Assembly (NCBI GenBank): GCA_050181465.1 | Contig: JBFXDD010000018.1 | Span: forward strand, 39,140-103,139 | DNA: 64,000 bases | Source of the DNA: JACRLW01 sp050181465 | GTDB lineage: Bacteria > Planctomycetota > UBA1135 > UBA2386 | Reading direction: 5' to 3' | Shown: positions 23,276 through 31,357 of the stretch, in pieces | Layout of the letters: each line of letters starts with the position of its first letter | How positions within the stretch are numbered: the first letter of the stretch is position 1 | Translations under genes and position numbers: made by a program | Notes under the pieces: generated by a model | Seen by the model: only the letters and a program-made list of their open reading frames with translations | What the model was told of the DNA's origin: nothing | The model's database searches: none

Positions 23276-24824
23276 ACCATCGCCGACCGTCGCCATCGGT
23301 TGCGGTGTCGTGTGCGGGGTGGATGCCGTCGCCGTCACCATCGAAGCGCGCATGCTGGCTGCCAGCAGCGCACCGCGCATCCTCGGTTCGGTCGACCAAG
23401 TCGTTCGCGAGGCCTACCATCGGATCCTCGGGAGCTTCGGTGCACTGGGACTGCCCATGCCGCGCGGGTCACCGGTGCTGAACTTCGTTCCCGCACAGGT
23501 GCGCAAGGCAGGGAGCGGGTTCGACCTGCCGATGGCGATCGCACTCGCCGCGGCCGGCGGCGCACTTCCACGAGAACGCCTGTCGGGCTTGGCCGCGTTT
23601 GGCGAAGTGGGACTCGACGGTCGCATCCGCAGCACGCCCGGGATCGTGCCGGTCGCGATCGCCGCGCGACAACGTGGCTGGCGACGGTTGCTGACATCGC
23701 CCGACGACGCCGAACTCGCGAGCGCCGTTCCGGGAATCGAGGCCCTCCCGGCGCACGATCTTCGCGAGGCATTCGTAGGACTCAGCGATGGTTCGCTACC
23801 GGTGTTGAGCGGCGGCGATGGAATGCGCTACCTCAACCCAGCCGGTTCGGCAGTCGGCGGGCTCGACTTGGCCGACCTTCGTGGGCACGAGACCGGCAAG
23901 CTCGCGCTCGCGGCGGCAGCCGCCGGCGAACACAACTTGTTGTTCGTCGGCCCGCCCGGCTCCGGCAAGAGTTCGCTCGCCCGCCGAATCCTCGGCATCC
24001 TGCCGCAGCTCGACCCCGAGCATCACCTGGATGTCTTGCAGATCCACTCCGCGCGTGGCCTAGCGTCGCGCCACACCGCGATCTCGCTGGGCAGCAATGG
24101 GCGCCCGTTCCGTGCTCCCCACCACAGCAGCAGCGGCGCCTCGATCCTCGGCGGCGGTCCGCAGCCTCGCCCCGGCGAAGTGACTCTCGCCCACCACGGT
24201 GTGTTGTTCCTCGATGAACTGCCCGAGTTCCGGCGCGAGATCCTGGAAGGACTGCGACAGCCGTTGGAAGATCGCATCGTCACCATCGGCCGGGCGAGCC
24301 AATCGGTGGCGATGCCCGCATCGTTCATCCTGATCGCCGCGATGAACCCCTGTCCGTGTGGCTACGCGTTCGATCCGACTCGCACCTGCCGTTGCTCCGC
24401 CGCGGACCAGCGGCGATATCGAAATCGCATCTCCGGGCCGTTGCTCGATCGGTTCGACCTTCGAATCGACCTGCCGTCCCCGCCACCCGAAGCCTTCGGA
24501 AGCCCCCCCGACCCAGCGTGGTCGACTGCACGGCTGCGCGAGCGCGTGGGTCGCGCCCGCGACCGTCAGCGACATCGCAATCCGGACGGTTGCGCCAATG
24601 CGAAGCTCGAAGGCGATCGTCTCGAAGCCGTTCTCGGCGATCGGACGGCGCTGAGTCCGGTCATCGAACGTGCGATGCGACTCGGCGGTGCGTCCGCTCG
24701 CGGCAGAACTCGCATACTGCGGCTGGCGCGCACCCTCGCCGATCTCGACGACCTCGCGTTGGTCCGAGCCGAAGACATCCAGCTCGCGGCGCGGCTGCGC
24801 GGAATGGAAGCCCTGCCGAGCTGA
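23241..24824 (+). CDS. comM: YifB/ComM-family Mg-chelatase-like AAA+ ATPase
   Basis: A 527-residue protein. The N-terminal ~170 residues carry the Lon-protease-like fold typical of YifB (GFDLPMAIALAAAGGALP; LAAFGEVGLDGRIRSTPGI). The AAA+ core has Walker A GPPGSGKS (237-244), Walker B GVLFLDELPEF and the Mg-chelatase signature RAPHHSSSGASILGGG. It ends with the AMNPCPCG stretch, the RRYRNRISGPLLDRFDLRID segment and a helical lid. In naturally competent bacteria ComM is a branch-migration helicase that promotes integration of incoming DNA. Start is GTG 23241; no ATG gives the family N-terminus. It ends three bases before a convergent gene. Confidence 0.93.
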   Translation: MQSTTITTRQDGPSPTVAIGCGVVCGVDAVAVTIEARMLAASSAPRILGSVDQVVREAYHRILGSFGALGLPMPRGSPVLNFVPAQVRKAGSGFDLPMAIALAAAGGALPRERLSGLAAFGEVGLDGRIRSTPGIVPVAIAARQRGWRRLLTSPDDAELASAVPGIEALPAHDLREAFVGLSDGSLPVLSGGDGMRYLNPAGSAVGGLDLADLRGHETGKLALAAAAAGEHNLLFVGPPGSGKSSLARRILGILPQLDPEHHLDVLQIHSARGLASRHTAISLGSNGRPFRAPHHSSSGASILGGGPQPRPGEVTLAHHGVLFLDELPEFRREILEGLRQPLEDRIVTIGRASQSVAMPASFILIAAMNPCPCGYAFDPTRTCRCSAADQRRYRNRISGPLLDRFDLRIDLPSPPPEAFGSPPDPAWSTARLRERVGRARDRQRHRNPDGCANAKLEGDRLEAVLGDRTALSPVIERAMRLGGASARGRTRILRLARTLADLDDLALVRAEDIQLAARLRGMEALPS

Positions 24825-24827
24825 GCG

Positions 24828-26249
24828 TCAGCGCCGTGGCTTGTCCGCGAGCGGCCCCGACGGAGTGGGCGCAAAGCCGTTCGGGTCGAGTTCGAAGCGC
24901 TCCGCCATCCAGAGGAAGTCGGACTGAACCTGCGCGAACAAGGCCTGCGGCGCGGAGCCGAGTGCGACGTACCACACTTCCCCGACCTGCACGACGTAGG
25001 TGACGCTGTCGAAGGCTCGCGGCTGACCACTCGCATCCTTGGCGACGAAGCGGCCGCGCAACAATGTTGCGGGCGCGCCGCGCAGGACCGTCTCGGCGCG
25101 CTCGAGGACTCGGAAGTCCGGTTGGACCAAGCGGAGCCAACGAACTACGGCGTCACTCGCGGAACCGAGGCCGAGCGTCGACTCCAACTGATCGAATCGC
25201 AACAAGGTCATCGACGCCTCGTCTACTCGGTTGCGCGCCGTGACCTGTCCGGCGACATCGTCGCTCTCGAAGGCCCAAGCCGGATTCGGCAACCACATGG
25301 CAAACCGCCCGTCCGCCTCCGCTTTCAACGACTGCGGATAGAGAGTGCCGCTGGCGATGCGCCGGGCATCCTTCTCACTCGATGGAATCGCGACCAGCGC
25401 GGGTCCGTTGAGCTCGCGCCGCAACGTGCGGCCCGCGGCGTCGAGCCACTCTTCGCCACCATGCGTCTGCAGTACGCGAACGCGCTGTACGTCACCACGC
25501 GGGCCGGGGATGCGTCGAATGCGTCCTAGATCCCACTGCGACTGCGAGAAGCGATCGAGCAGAGCGTCGTACACGGCATGCGTCCGCACACCATGAGTAC
25601 CCTGCGCCTTGTTGCGCAACGCGGCGCGCAACTCGAGCGGGAGTCTGGTTCCCGGCGCGAGCTCGTACTCGCCTTGCTCGTCGCCCCGCATGGTGCGTCG
25701 CGTGACACGGATTCGATCCGCCGATACTTCGGCGCGCACACAACGCTCGGCGGTCAAACGCTCACGCTTGTCAAAGCTCCGCTCATGCGAGAAAGCCGAA
25801 ATCGGCGCACCTTCGGCGGAGCAGATCTCGAGCCTCGTGATCGCAGTGACCCTGCCGTCCTGGACGAAGTGCCACTCCTCGGTCAATCGCACGTTCCCCG
25901 CGGCGTCCGTCGTCACGGTCTCGTGCAGATGACCGACGCCACGCCCCTTGGCATCGTGCAACACGAACCAATCGTCGCGCGGCGCAGACCAAGCGGCCGC
26001 CACCGGCTCGACCGGTTCGGATCGGACCGCAATCGCACCGCGGGCGATCGACTCCACTTGGTCCATGGAGAAGCCGACCGTCTCGCCCGGCCCGGTCTCG
26101 AGGAACACGTGGTCGTCGGTCTGTGACGTGATCCGTCCACTGATCTCGGTGCCGACCTTGAGCCGCACGACGTCGCCGCTATCGGGCTCGGTCTGTTGCG
26201 CCGGAGCAGTCGAGGCCACGAGCAGGAGGAGGGAGACGATTGCTTTCAC
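24828..26249 (-). CDS. Exported hypothetical protein with small beta-barrel leader
   Basis: A 473-residue protein starting at GTG 26249 with a signal peptide (MKAIVSLLLLVASTAPAQQ). Residues ~27-66 (VVRLKVGTEISGRITSQTDD...TVGFSMDQVESIA) resemble the leader domain of the 12729-13877 protein. The body is beta-rich (GRGVGHLHETVTTDAAGNVRL, EYELAPGTRLPLELRAALRN) and the C-terminal third (residues ~330-440) looks like a globular module with an NTF2/LolA-like flavour. No catalytic motif is recognised. It converges with the comM-like gene and stands 137 bases from cutA on the same strand. Function unknown. Confidence 0.78.
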   Translation of the reverse strand: MKAIVSLLLLVASTAPAQQTEPDSGDVVRLKVGTEISGRITSQTDDHVFLETGPGETVGFSMDQVESIARGAIAVRSEPVEPVAAAWSAPRDDWFVLHDAKGRGVGHLHETVTTDAAGNVRLTEEWHFVQDGRVTAITRLEICSAEGAPISAFSHERSFDKRERLTAERCVRAEVSADRIRVTRRTMRGDEQGEYELAPGTRLPLELRAALRNKAQGTHGVRTHAVYDALLDRFSQSQWDLGRIRRIPGPRGDVQRVRVLQTHGGEEWLDAAGRTLRRELNGPALVAIPSSEKDARRIASGTLYPQSLKAEADGRFAMWLPNPAWAFESDDVAGQVTARNRVDEASMTLLRFDQLESTLGLGSASDAVVRWLRLVQPDFRVLERAETVLRGAPATLLRGRFVAKDASGQPRAFDSVTYVVQVGEVWYVALGSAPQALFAQVQSDFLWMAERFELDPNGFAPTPSGPLADKPRR

Positions 26250-26385
26250 GGCGCGGTGGTGTCGGAACTTCCCACTCTTCGGCGAATGGCTGTCCCGACT
26301 TGAGGCCAGCTTGTCTCGGGGGCCGGGCGGTCGTGCCTTGGCACCTTGCCGTGAGAAACCCGGCCGTGGACGTCCGACTCGCGCC

Positions 26386-26712
26386 TCAGCCTGCCGTCTC
26401 TTCGATCACCCAGCGAAGGTAGCTCGGGAGCGCCGCGTCCACCGGCAGGGTCAGGATCTCGGGCACCGCGTAGGGATGTCGAGCGGCGATGGCGGCCGTC
26501 ACCGCGGCGGCGCAGGACGCGGCCGTCTTCGCCAGCAGCAGCGCCTCGTCGGCTTGCTCCACCTGGCCCTCCCAGCGATAGGTCGAGCGGATGGGGGCTA
26601 TGCGCTGCACGCATGCTGCGAGCCGCAGCTCGACCAGGTGACGAGCGAGGTCGTCCGCCAATTCCTGCGGAACCGCGCACATCACGATCGCAAGCGCCTC
26701 GTCGCCGTCCAT
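26386..26712 (-). CDS. cutA: CutA1-like divalent-cation tolerance protein
   Basis: A 108-residue protein, the normal CutA length. It matches the trimeric CutA1 pattern: AACVQRIAPIRSTYRWEGQV, then LLAKTAASCAAAVTAAI, HPYAVPEILTLPVD and a closing YLRWVIEE. CutA1 trimers bind divalent metals and are linked to copper tolerance and signalling. Last gene of a three-gene run with the metallophosphoesterase (11 bases apart) and nanoRNase genes. Confidence 0.92.
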   Translation of the reverse strand: MDGDEALAIVMCAVPQELADDLARHLVELRLAACVQRIAPIRSTYRWEGQVEQADEALLLAKTAASCAAAVTAAIAARHPYAVPEILTLPVDAALPSYLRWVIEETAG

Positions 26713-26723
26713 GCCGCCCCGGT

Positions 26724-27476
26724 CTACTTGCCTCGCGCCAATCGCTCGGCGAGAGCTGGATGCAGCTGCGCGGCGAGGATCTTTGCCTGGGTGCGTCGGT
26801 AGTCGTAGGCGACCCGATGGAACTCGACGCGTCGCTCGTCGACGACGACGAAGCTGGCGCGGGGATCACCGTCGCGAGGTTGACCGACACTCCCGACGTT
26901 CACGATGACCGGCTCTTCGCCGATCACGAGTTCCTTTGCATTGTCGCTCGCCTGCGTGAAGCGAAACTGTCGGTCGTGCCAGCCGGGCCAGTGGGTATGG
27001 CCGACGAAACAAGATCGATCGAGGAGCGCGAAGTTGGCTGCCAGCTTCTCGGGTTCGAGGAAGCCGTCGCTCCGGAGCAGGTACTCCATGATCGGATCGC
27101 GCGGTGAACCGTGTACGAACACGAAGCCGTGCGACTCCACGCGTGTGGGCAGGTTGGCGAGGAACTTGGCGAGCACCTTGCGTCGACCGTGGAACCAACC
27201 CGGCCGCATGCGCTTGCGCGTGAACAGCAGCGCTTCGCTTGCCAGCGGGTTGAAGTCGCGCAGGTCGTGGAACAACCCGTAGTCGTGGTTGCCCATGATG
27301 GTGAAGCCGCAGCGACGCATCACCAGCTCCGTGCAGGCCTCGGGATCCGCGCCGTAGCCGACCACGTCGCCCAGACAATGAACCTCTTCGACTCCCAGCT
27401 CGTCGATGCGCGACAAGACCGCGGTCAGGGCCTCGAGATTGGCGTGCACATCGGAGATCAGCGCGAAGGCGGTCAC
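26724..27476 (-). CDS. Calcineurin-like metallophosphoesterase
   Basis: A 250-residue protein with the full metal-site set: ISDVHAN, CLGDVVGYG, GNHD, HGSPRDP and VGHTHWPGW, as in YfcE/Ppp-like phosphodiesterases. GTG 27476 overlaps the TGA of the nanoRNase gene (GTGA), so the two are coupled. The substrate is probably a phosphodiester or nucleotide; neighbouring nanoRNase suggests RNA or nucleotide turnover, by inference. Confidence 0.9.
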   Translation of the reverse strand: MTAFALISDVHANLEALTAVLSRIDELGVEEVHCLGDVVGYGADPEACTELVMRRCGFTIMGNHDYGLFHDLRDFNPLASEALLFTRKRMRPGWFHGRRKVLAKFLANLPTRVESHGFVFVHGSPRDPIMEYLLRSDGFLEPEKLAANFALLDRSCFVGHTHWPGWHDRQFRFTQASDNAKELVIGEEPVIVNVGSVGQPRDGDPRASFVVVDERRVEFHRVAYDYRRTQAKILAAQLHPALAERLARGK

Positions 27477-28537
27477 GGAAGACCACTCGCGGGATCTCGT
27501 GCAGCCAAGGCAGCGGCGATCGCGCCTTGGATTCTAGTCCGTGCCTCCGCCATGGAGAGTTCGAGCGTAACGCCGGCCGCTTTCTTGTGACCGCCGCCAC
27601 CAAATGACTTCGCGATGCGCTGCACGTCGATCTCGCCACTCGCGCGCAAGGAGACCTTCACCCGGTCCCCGGCCAGTTCCTTGAGCATCACGACGACCTC
27701 GATCCCATCGACGGAGCGCAGCGGCTCCATCACTTGGTCGAGATCGAAACCGACGCGAGACGCTCGCTCGAGCAAGCCATGGGAGATGGCAACGAACCCG
27801 ACGCGTCCGTCCATCTCGATCTCGCTGCGAGCGATGCCCTCGGCGAGGATCCCGACCGATTGCGCCGGCTGACTCCGGTACAGGCGGTCGTAGATCACAG
27901 AAGGATCGGCACCGCAGGCAACCAGATCGGCAGCGATCTCGAACACCTCCGCATCGGTGTTCGAGTAGCGGAACCAGCCGGTGTCCGCCACGAGGGCGCA
28001 ATACAGAGCTTCGGCGGCCACCGCGGTGGGTCGCCGCCCCAGCTCGCGATACAGCCGCCAAACCAACTCCCCACTCGCCGCGGCCTCGACGTCGACGAAG
28101 CCGATCGAACCATCGGCGCGATCACTGCCGACGTGATGATCGATCACGGCGATCCGCGGCGCGCGACGTGCCACCGAGTCTCGCATCGTCCCCAAGCGAC
28201 CGAGTTCCGCGCAGTCCACCAGTACGAGGGTGTCGCACGGCGGCAACTCGCGCCCTGGTTCGTGAATCCCCACCGGGGTGCTCCGGCACAGGAACTCGAG
28301 CGAACGGATCGGAGCGTCCGGAAGAAGGATCCGCACCTCGTGCCCGAGTTCGCGAAGCAGATGGAACAACCCGATCTGCGAGCCAAGACAATCTCCGTCC
28401 GGATGCTCATGCCCGGTGAGGAGGATCGCGCCCGCACGCGGCAAGTAGTCGACGAAGGATTCCACGAAGGATCGGAGGCCCGCCCACCCGAGTTGGTCGG
28501 GCGGGATGGACGGGGCGCAGGAAGTTAGACCCCGCAC
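27473..28537 (-). CDS. nrnA: DHH-family nanoRNase / pAp phosphatase (NrnA-like)
   Basis: A DHH/DHHA1 phosphoesterase that degrades oligoribonucleotides of a few residues and dephosphorylates pAp. TGHEHPDGDCLGSQIGL is motif I, VIDHHVGSDRA is the DHH motif and SFGGGGHKKAAGVTL is the DHHA1 glycine-rich end. The maximal frame gives 354 residues from GTG 28537. The family usually has only ~20 residues before motif I, so GTG 28465 (VESFVDYLPRAGAILL) is an equally likely start. Coupled to the metallophosphoesterase and upstream of cutA. Confidence 0.9.
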   Translation of the reverse strand: MRGLTSCAPSIPPDQLGWAGLRSFVESFVDYLPRAGAILLTGHEHPDGDCLGSQIGLFHLLRELGHEVRILLPDAPIRSLEFLCRSTPVGIHEPGRELPPCDTLVLVDCAELGRLGTMRDSVARRAPRIAVIDHHVGSDRADGSIGFVDVEAAASGELVWRLYRELGRRPTAVAAEALYCALVADTGWFRYSNTDAEVFEIAADLVACGADPSVIYDRLYRSQPAQSVGILAEGIARSEIEMDGRVGFVAISHGLLERASRVGFDLDQVMEPLRSVDGIEVVVMLKELAGDRVKVSLRASGEIDVQRIAKSFGGGGHKKAAGVTLELSMAEARTRIQGAIAAALAARDPASGLP

Positions 28538-28576
28538 CCCGGTCGCTCAATCCTTCACACCGAATCGCCCGACTTC

Positions 28577-28592
28577 CTCGAGACGTCTCGAG
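28577..28592. repeat. 16-bp perfect palindrome in the nrnA / lipoprotein gap
   Basis: CTCGAGACGTCTCGAG is exactly self-complementary. It sits 34 nt past the stop of the upstream lipoprotein gene (stop at 28626, minus strand) and before nrnA. It could be a terminator stem or an operator; no T-run is present. Confidence 0.45.
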
Positions 28593-28625
28593 ACCAGCCG
28601 AGACCGCTCGGACCAGCCGCCGCGA

Positions 28626-31271
28626 TCAGGCCTCGAAGAAGACTTCGAGGTCTTCGACGACGACGTCGGCTTCGACACTGCGATTGAACATCAGCATGAA
28701 GCGGAAGCCGCTTGCATTGTCGAGGTTCACGCTCGGTCGGCCGTTGCTCCCGTTCATGTAGGAACGCCAGGGTCCCGGCTCCCCGTTGATCGTGCCGTTC
28801 GTGGGATTGACGTCGGCCCCTTGGAAGAAGATCCGGATCGGGAGCGTGTCGCTGTCCGCGGGGTTGAAGTTCTGCGGGTCGTCGGAATAAACGACCGGCA
28901 CTCCAGCGACCCGAACGGTGAGTCGGTAGTGACGCCAAAGCGGAGCGAACAACTGCCGCGACGATCGCCAAGTCGACGTGCACCCGGTCTTCGCGTCGCC
29001 CTCACTGGGATCGAGCGCCCCGACGAAGTTCGGATCGAAGGCCGGTGGGCCGACGATCGTGCCGAGATTGGTCTGGGACGGCGCCGTAACCGCCTCGGCG
29101 CGCACTGCGCCGTAACCACCGGCCCCACCGTGAATGATGGCGGTGCTGTTGATTCGGAAGAGACTCAACGTGTTCCGCGCACCACCGCTGACGTCGATCG
29201 TGCCGGACTGCGTGAAGTTCGTGAGCCGTTCCACCTGGAACATCACCGTCCCGCCGGAGCCGGCACCACCCACCGCCGGGGCACCCACGTTCGAGTTGCC
29301 GCTGTTGGTGTTGTCGATCAGTCCGCCGGCACCGCGTGCGGTGACCAGCGCTCCGGAAGCGATCTCGATCGCATGGCCGGATCGGAACGCGATCGCGCCG
29401 CCGGCGCCGCTTCCGCCACGGCCGGCGACAAAGCCGCGCGCCGCGTTGATGTCCGAGGTGAGCATGTTCAGCACGTGCGAACCTGCACCTCCGCCACCGG
29501 CACCACCCACGAGGAAATGGTCGAGTGACGATACGCCGCCGGGGAGCCCGACCACGCTCAGCGGCGTGCTCGGCGCCGCTGGCGCGTTGCGGTCTTGTGG
29601 CAGGTTCGGCGCGAAGGTCTGCTGAACGAAGCCCTGCTCACCGGGTCCGAACAAGGAGCCACCGGTGCCGCCCGCGGTCGCCTGCGCAGAGATCGCGCTG
29701 AGCAGCGCGAAAGTCACACTGGTGCGCAGTCCGGTCGCGGGGAAGAGCAGTGAACCTGGTCCGGCGGTCCCGGCCAGTTGAGGGGTGTAACCGCTCGCCG
29801 CCGCCGCCGTGGCCGGCTCACCCGGCCGACCATTGAAGTTCGGGCCAGCGCCGGTGCCGGGACAGCCATCCGCGCCTTGACCACCATCGCCGCCACCGGC
29901 ACCGCCGATGCCGCCGGCTTGTCCGGCCACCCCGGTATTCGGCAGCGTCGACTCGCCGCGGAAGTTCGCGGCGGCGTTGGCACCGTCCGCGCCGACTTCG
30001 CCCTCGACCGAGCACGTGCCGCGAACCAAGATGCGCGCCGGATGCGGCCCGCGGAAGATCACGCGGATCCCCGCCGGAACTTCGAACTTGGAGAACTCGA
30101 AGACGCCGTCCGTGACGGTGATCGCCTGATCACCGAAGAGCGTTTGGTTCGCAGGGACGGTGAAGTTGTCGGTCCGAATCTCGTACGTGTTGGGCTGACC
30201 GGCCACCGGCGTGCCGTTGAGGAAGTTGAACTCACCCAAGACACCGCTGCCGCCGATTCGCGCCGGCGTGGCCACACCGCCCGTCCAGGTGCCGCCCGAG
30301 ACGTCGCGGTCCATTCCGACATCGTTCGCAAAGCTCTCCGTGACCGACTGCAGCACGACGGTGCCCACTTCGGTGAAGAAGCGGAAGGTCTGCCCAGCCG
30401 AGGGATTGCCCGCGAGGTCGCGCACCTGACTCGTCACGATGACTTCGACGCACACACGATCGGGGAGTTGCACCGCCGGTTGAAGCGTGACAACTGTGCG
30501 CGGGGGATTCGTGCCCTCCACCGACGCGACCGGCACACCCTGGACGAGCACCGGTATGAAGCCTTGCTCACAGACGCGACCGTTGGGATCGAGCGGATCG
30601 GGGGTCGTGCGACGGATCTGGTAGGTAACCGGGCTCGAGATCGTGCTCCCGCCGTTGAAGGAGGAGGTGTCGATCAACTCGCTGAACCGCAGCACGATGG
30701 TGGCATCGCGCGAAACTCCGGTCGTGGCAGTCGGCAGCACCAGCTCCGCAGTCGGCGCTCGGCCGTCCAAGTCGACGAGCCCTTGCGTGACTTGGAGGGA
30801 ACACGACACGGAACGAGCCAGGCGATCGCCGGAGACCGAGGAGAGCACCGCCCCTGTCGCCGCCGCGTTCAACGACATCACGTAGGTGGCGCCGGCACGG
30901 AAACCGAAGGTGGTGACGCCGCCCGCAATGCGAACCTCGGGAACGAAGATGAGCTTCCGACCATCGACGAAGAAGCGGCCCGTCGGAGCCTCGCCGTTCG
31001 CGGTCTTGATGGATACCGAGCCGGCCGTGATCGTGGCTGGATCGATGAGGTCGCTGAACACCAACTCGATCGGCTGATTCTGCGCGATCGAGGTGATCGA
31101 GCAGGTGCCCGAGACCTGGCAACCCAGGTTGCAGGACACCAGGCAGAAGTTCGAACCATTGCCGCAGGCTGGCTGCGGAATGCGCCCCCCACCGGAGGAA
31201 CCCCCGGTACAGGCGCCAAGGATCGTCAGAATCAGGACCGTGAGCAGCGCTGAGGTCGAGCGAAGATTCAT
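28626..31271 (-). CDS. Large Cys/Gly-rich lipoprotein with SbsA-type Ig-like domains (paralogue 1)
   Basis: An 881-residue lipoprotein. The lipobox ends at Cys21 (LTILGAC). It is followed by a six-Cys module (CGNGSNFCLVSCNLGC, then CSITSIAQNQPIELVFSD), which leads into Ig-like strands of the kind found in bacterial surface proteins (ELVFSDLIDPATITAGSVSI; ATIVLRFSELIDTSSF). The central and C-terminal thirds are glycine-rich with many GG, GGAGGG and GGSG runs, then a beta-rich end. It is a tandem paralogue of the 31358-34009 gene. Likely anchored in the outer membrane and exposed; adhesion or matrix role inferred only. Confidence 0.88.
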   Translation of the reverse strand: MNLRSTSALLTVLILTILGACTGGSSGGGRIPQPACGNGSNFCLVSCNLGCQVSGTCSITSIAQNQPIELVFSDLIDPATITAGSVSIKTANGEAPTGRFFVDGRKLIFVPEVRIAGGVTTFGFRAGATYVMSLNAAATGAVLSSVSGDRLARSVSCSLQVTQGLVDLDGRAPTAELVLPTATTGVSRDATIVLRFSELIDTSSFNGGSTISSPVTYQIRRTTPDPLDPNGRVCEQGFIPVLVQGVPVASVEGTNPPRTVVTLQPAVQLPDRVCVEVIVTSQVRDLAGNPSAGQTFRFFTEVGTVVLQSVTESFANDVGMDRDVSGGTWTGGVATPARIGGSGVLGEFNFLNGTPVAGQPNTYEIRTDNFTVPANQTLFGDQAITVTDGVFEFSKFEVPAGIRVIFRGPHPARILVRGTCSVEGEVGADGANAAANFRGESTLPNTGVAGQAGGIGGAGGGDGGQGADGCPGTGAGPNFNGRPGEPATAAAASGYTPQLAGTAGPGSLLFPATGLRTSVTFALLSAISAQATAGGTGGSLFGPGEQGFVQQTFAPNLPQDRNAPAAPSTPLSVVGLPGGVSSLDHFLVGGAGGGGAGSHVLNMLTSDINAARGFVAGRGGSGAGGAIAFRSGHAIEIASGALVTARGAGGLIDNTNSGNSNVGAPAVGGAGSGGTVMFQVERLTNFTQSGTIDVSGGARNTLSLFRINSTAIIHGGAGGYGAVRAEAVTAPSQTNLGTIVGPPAFDPNFVGALDPSEGDAKTGCTSTWRSSRQLFAPLWRHYRLTVRVAGVPVVYSDDPQNFNPADSDTLPIRIFFQGADVNPTNGTINGEPGPWRSYMNGSNGRPSVNLDNASGFRFMLMFNRSVEADVVVEDLEVFFEA

Positions 31272-31357
31272 GAGTAGGAGGTTCGGTCTAGGCCTTGCGG
31301 GCGAGCGGGTCGGAGGGACGCGACCCTGCTCGACCGAGGAACCGAGCGACGTTCGGA

